In this document: positions 32,006 through 32,393 of the stretch, in pieces
How the letters are laid out: every line of letters starts with the position of its first letter
How positions within the stretch are numbered: position 1 is the first letter of the stretch
Origin: a virus
Length of the DNA stretch: 32,393 nucleotides
IMG/VR virus record: IMGVR_UViG_3300030430_004373
Coordinates: 1-32,393 of that record
Reading direction: 5' to 3' (one strand)
Position numbers and translations under genes: made by a program
Notes under the pieces: generated by a model
The model's input: the letters and a program-made list of their open reading frames with translations, nothing else
Databases searched by the model: none
What the model was told of the DNA's origin: nothing

Positions 32006-32022
32006 GGTATCACACGATTACA
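32006..32022 (-). promoter_or_regulatory. Conserved leftward promoter/operator element, copy D
   Basis: Minus strand reads TGTAATCGTGTGATACC, followed by ATTAGAT. TTTGAA stands 16 bp upstream of GATACC. The core is identical to copy B over 16 bp. It is placed between the gene at 32042 and the gene at 31961, so the downstream unit has its own promoter. Confidence 0.65.
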
Positions 32023-32041
32023 TTAGATTCAAATATATTTT

Positions 32042-32272
32042 TTATAGTTGGACCTCCTTATAATAAATTTTATCTATACTTATCAAAAATCCATTACCAC
32101 CTACTGAAGGTAATATTCTGATAAAACCTTTTTGTAAGCCTTCTGCAAAGTATTTAGGATTTTTTAGAAGGTCGTGCAAAGAAGATTCTGTCAGTTCATT
32201 CTCTCCACGGGTTTCTAATTCAATACTTACATCTTGTGTCCAAGATTTAAAGTAGCTTATTCTTTTTTTCAT
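32042..32272 (-). CDS. Small unknown protein expressed behind the hammerhead ribozyme
   Basis: A 76-aa protein from ATG 32272 (MKKRISYFKSWTQDVSIELE ... KGFIRILPSVGGNGFLISID). AGGAGAAAAATATG supports this start; the ATG at 32287 would put the ribosome-binding site inside the gene. The protein alternates strands and one helix (SSLHDLLKNPKYFAEGLQ). No family recognised. Its leader carries the self-cleaving ribozyme and a small hairpin, so its message is expected to start with a processed 5' end at about 32323. Confidence 0.65.
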   Translation of the reverse strand: MKKRISYFKSWTQDVSIELETRGENELTESSLHDLLKNPKYFAEGLQKGFIRILPSVGGNGFLISIDKIYYKEVQL

Positions 32273-32303
32273 ATTTTTCTCCTGCATTTCTGCAATTATG
32301 TTT

Positions 32304-32317
32304 GGGAATCATTTCCC
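32304..32317 (-). promoter_or_regulatory. 5' leader hairpin just after the ribozyme cleavage site
   Basis: GGGAA, loop of four, TTCCC: five perfect pairs, beginning six bases after the predicted cleavage point. It would stand near the new 5' end of the mRNA and could protect it from RNase E or limit start-site access. It may also be part of an extended helix I. Confidence 0.5.
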
Positions 32318-32386
32318 GCACTAGACCTGCTTTTTCGGGGGGAAAGAAAAAACAGGTTTCGACTCATAAAGTCTCGTCAGTAGTGC
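32318..32386 (-). ncRNA. Hammerhead self-cleaving ribozyme (helix I open, type I layout)
   Basis: Read on the minus strand: helix I GCACTA; core CTGACGA (CUGANGA); helix II GACT-loop TTATG-AGTC; core GAAA; helix III CCTGTTTTTTC-loop of nine-GAAAAAGCAGG; cleavage triplet GTC; helix I closing strand TAGTGC. All invariant bases are in place: C3U4G5A6, G8A9, G12A13A14, the A15.1-U16.1 pair and C17. Helix III is 11 pairs plus A-U, including one U-G wobble that exists only in minus-strand RNA, fixing the strand. Cleavage is predicted after the base opposite 32324, giving an mRNA that starts opposite 32323. Sequence beyond 32393, possibly part of helix I, is not visible. Confidence 0.9.
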
Positions 32387-32393
32387 TTTAAGC

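Noticed and set aside
32340-32364. GGTTTCGAC on the plus strand, similar to the 5' part of tmRNA
   Set aside because: No acceptor stem, tag ORF or other tmRNA part; the same bases are fully explained by the minus-strand hammerhead.
1-32393. tRNA genes, CRISPR arrays or insertion sequences
   Set aside because: No cloverleaf with CCA-type acceptor, no regularly spaced repeats and no transposase or terminal inverted repeats were found by eye; a tRNA scan would settle the first point.

Overview
The window reads as about 32 kb of a temperate-type, tailed-phage genome (free virus or prophage) from a strongly AT-rich host. Evidence is the tail-fibre, tail and holin genes, a giant internal virion protein, a tyrosine integrase, a phage recombination/replication set, and many overlapping small ORFs. 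Codon use is A/T-ending, and many small lysine-rich ORFs resemble those of marine podovirus-like phages. A marine alphaproteobacterial host (SAR11 or SAR116 type) is plausible but inferred, not shown. Terminase, portal, capsid, DNA polymerase, RNA polymerase and a clear repressor are not seen; they may lie outside the window or be absent. The left edge cuts a tail-fibre gene and the right edge lies just upstream of a leftward operon.

Layout. (1) 3-6317, rightward: fibre and tail genes with a 3TM holin. (2) 6301-6956, leftward: two genes set like a moron inside the late region, one with a zincin-like HxxxH core. (3) 7091-18070, rightward: a GNAT acetyltransferase, then internal virion (ejection) proteins ending in a 2495-aa polyvalent-type protein with metallopeptidase and probable ADP-ribosyltransferase domains. 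(4) 18152-25250, leftward: integrase, a 454-aa unknown, small genes, a PD-(D/E)XK-like nuclease, a DUF1289-like protein, an SSB-like protein, a YqaJ exonuclease and an ERF annealing protein. (5) 25352-30950, rightward: an O-like winged-helix initiator candidate, DnaB helicase, a Ref-like HNH nuclease, an MscS-like protein and a run of tiny, often basic ORFs. (6) 30924-32393, leftward: small genes, a Rho-independent terminator, and a 5' leader with a hammerhead ribozyme.

How it fits together. SSB, YqaJ and ERF form a single-strand-annealing recombination set; the O-like protein and DnaB form a lambda-like initiation pair, with two 15-bp repeats inside the O-like gene as an origin candidate. 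Several leftward units share one conserved 16-17 bp promoter/operator element (four good copies), including the two-gene unit inside the late region, which suggests common early or lysogenic control.

The strongest non-coding finding is a hammerhead ribozyme on the minus strand at 32318-32386, with canonical core, GUC cleavage site and three helices. Predicted self-cleavage would leave a new mRNA 5' end about 50 nt upstream of an 80-aa-class gene, followed at once by a small hairpin. A second structured but unassigned non-coding region lies at 21103-21201.
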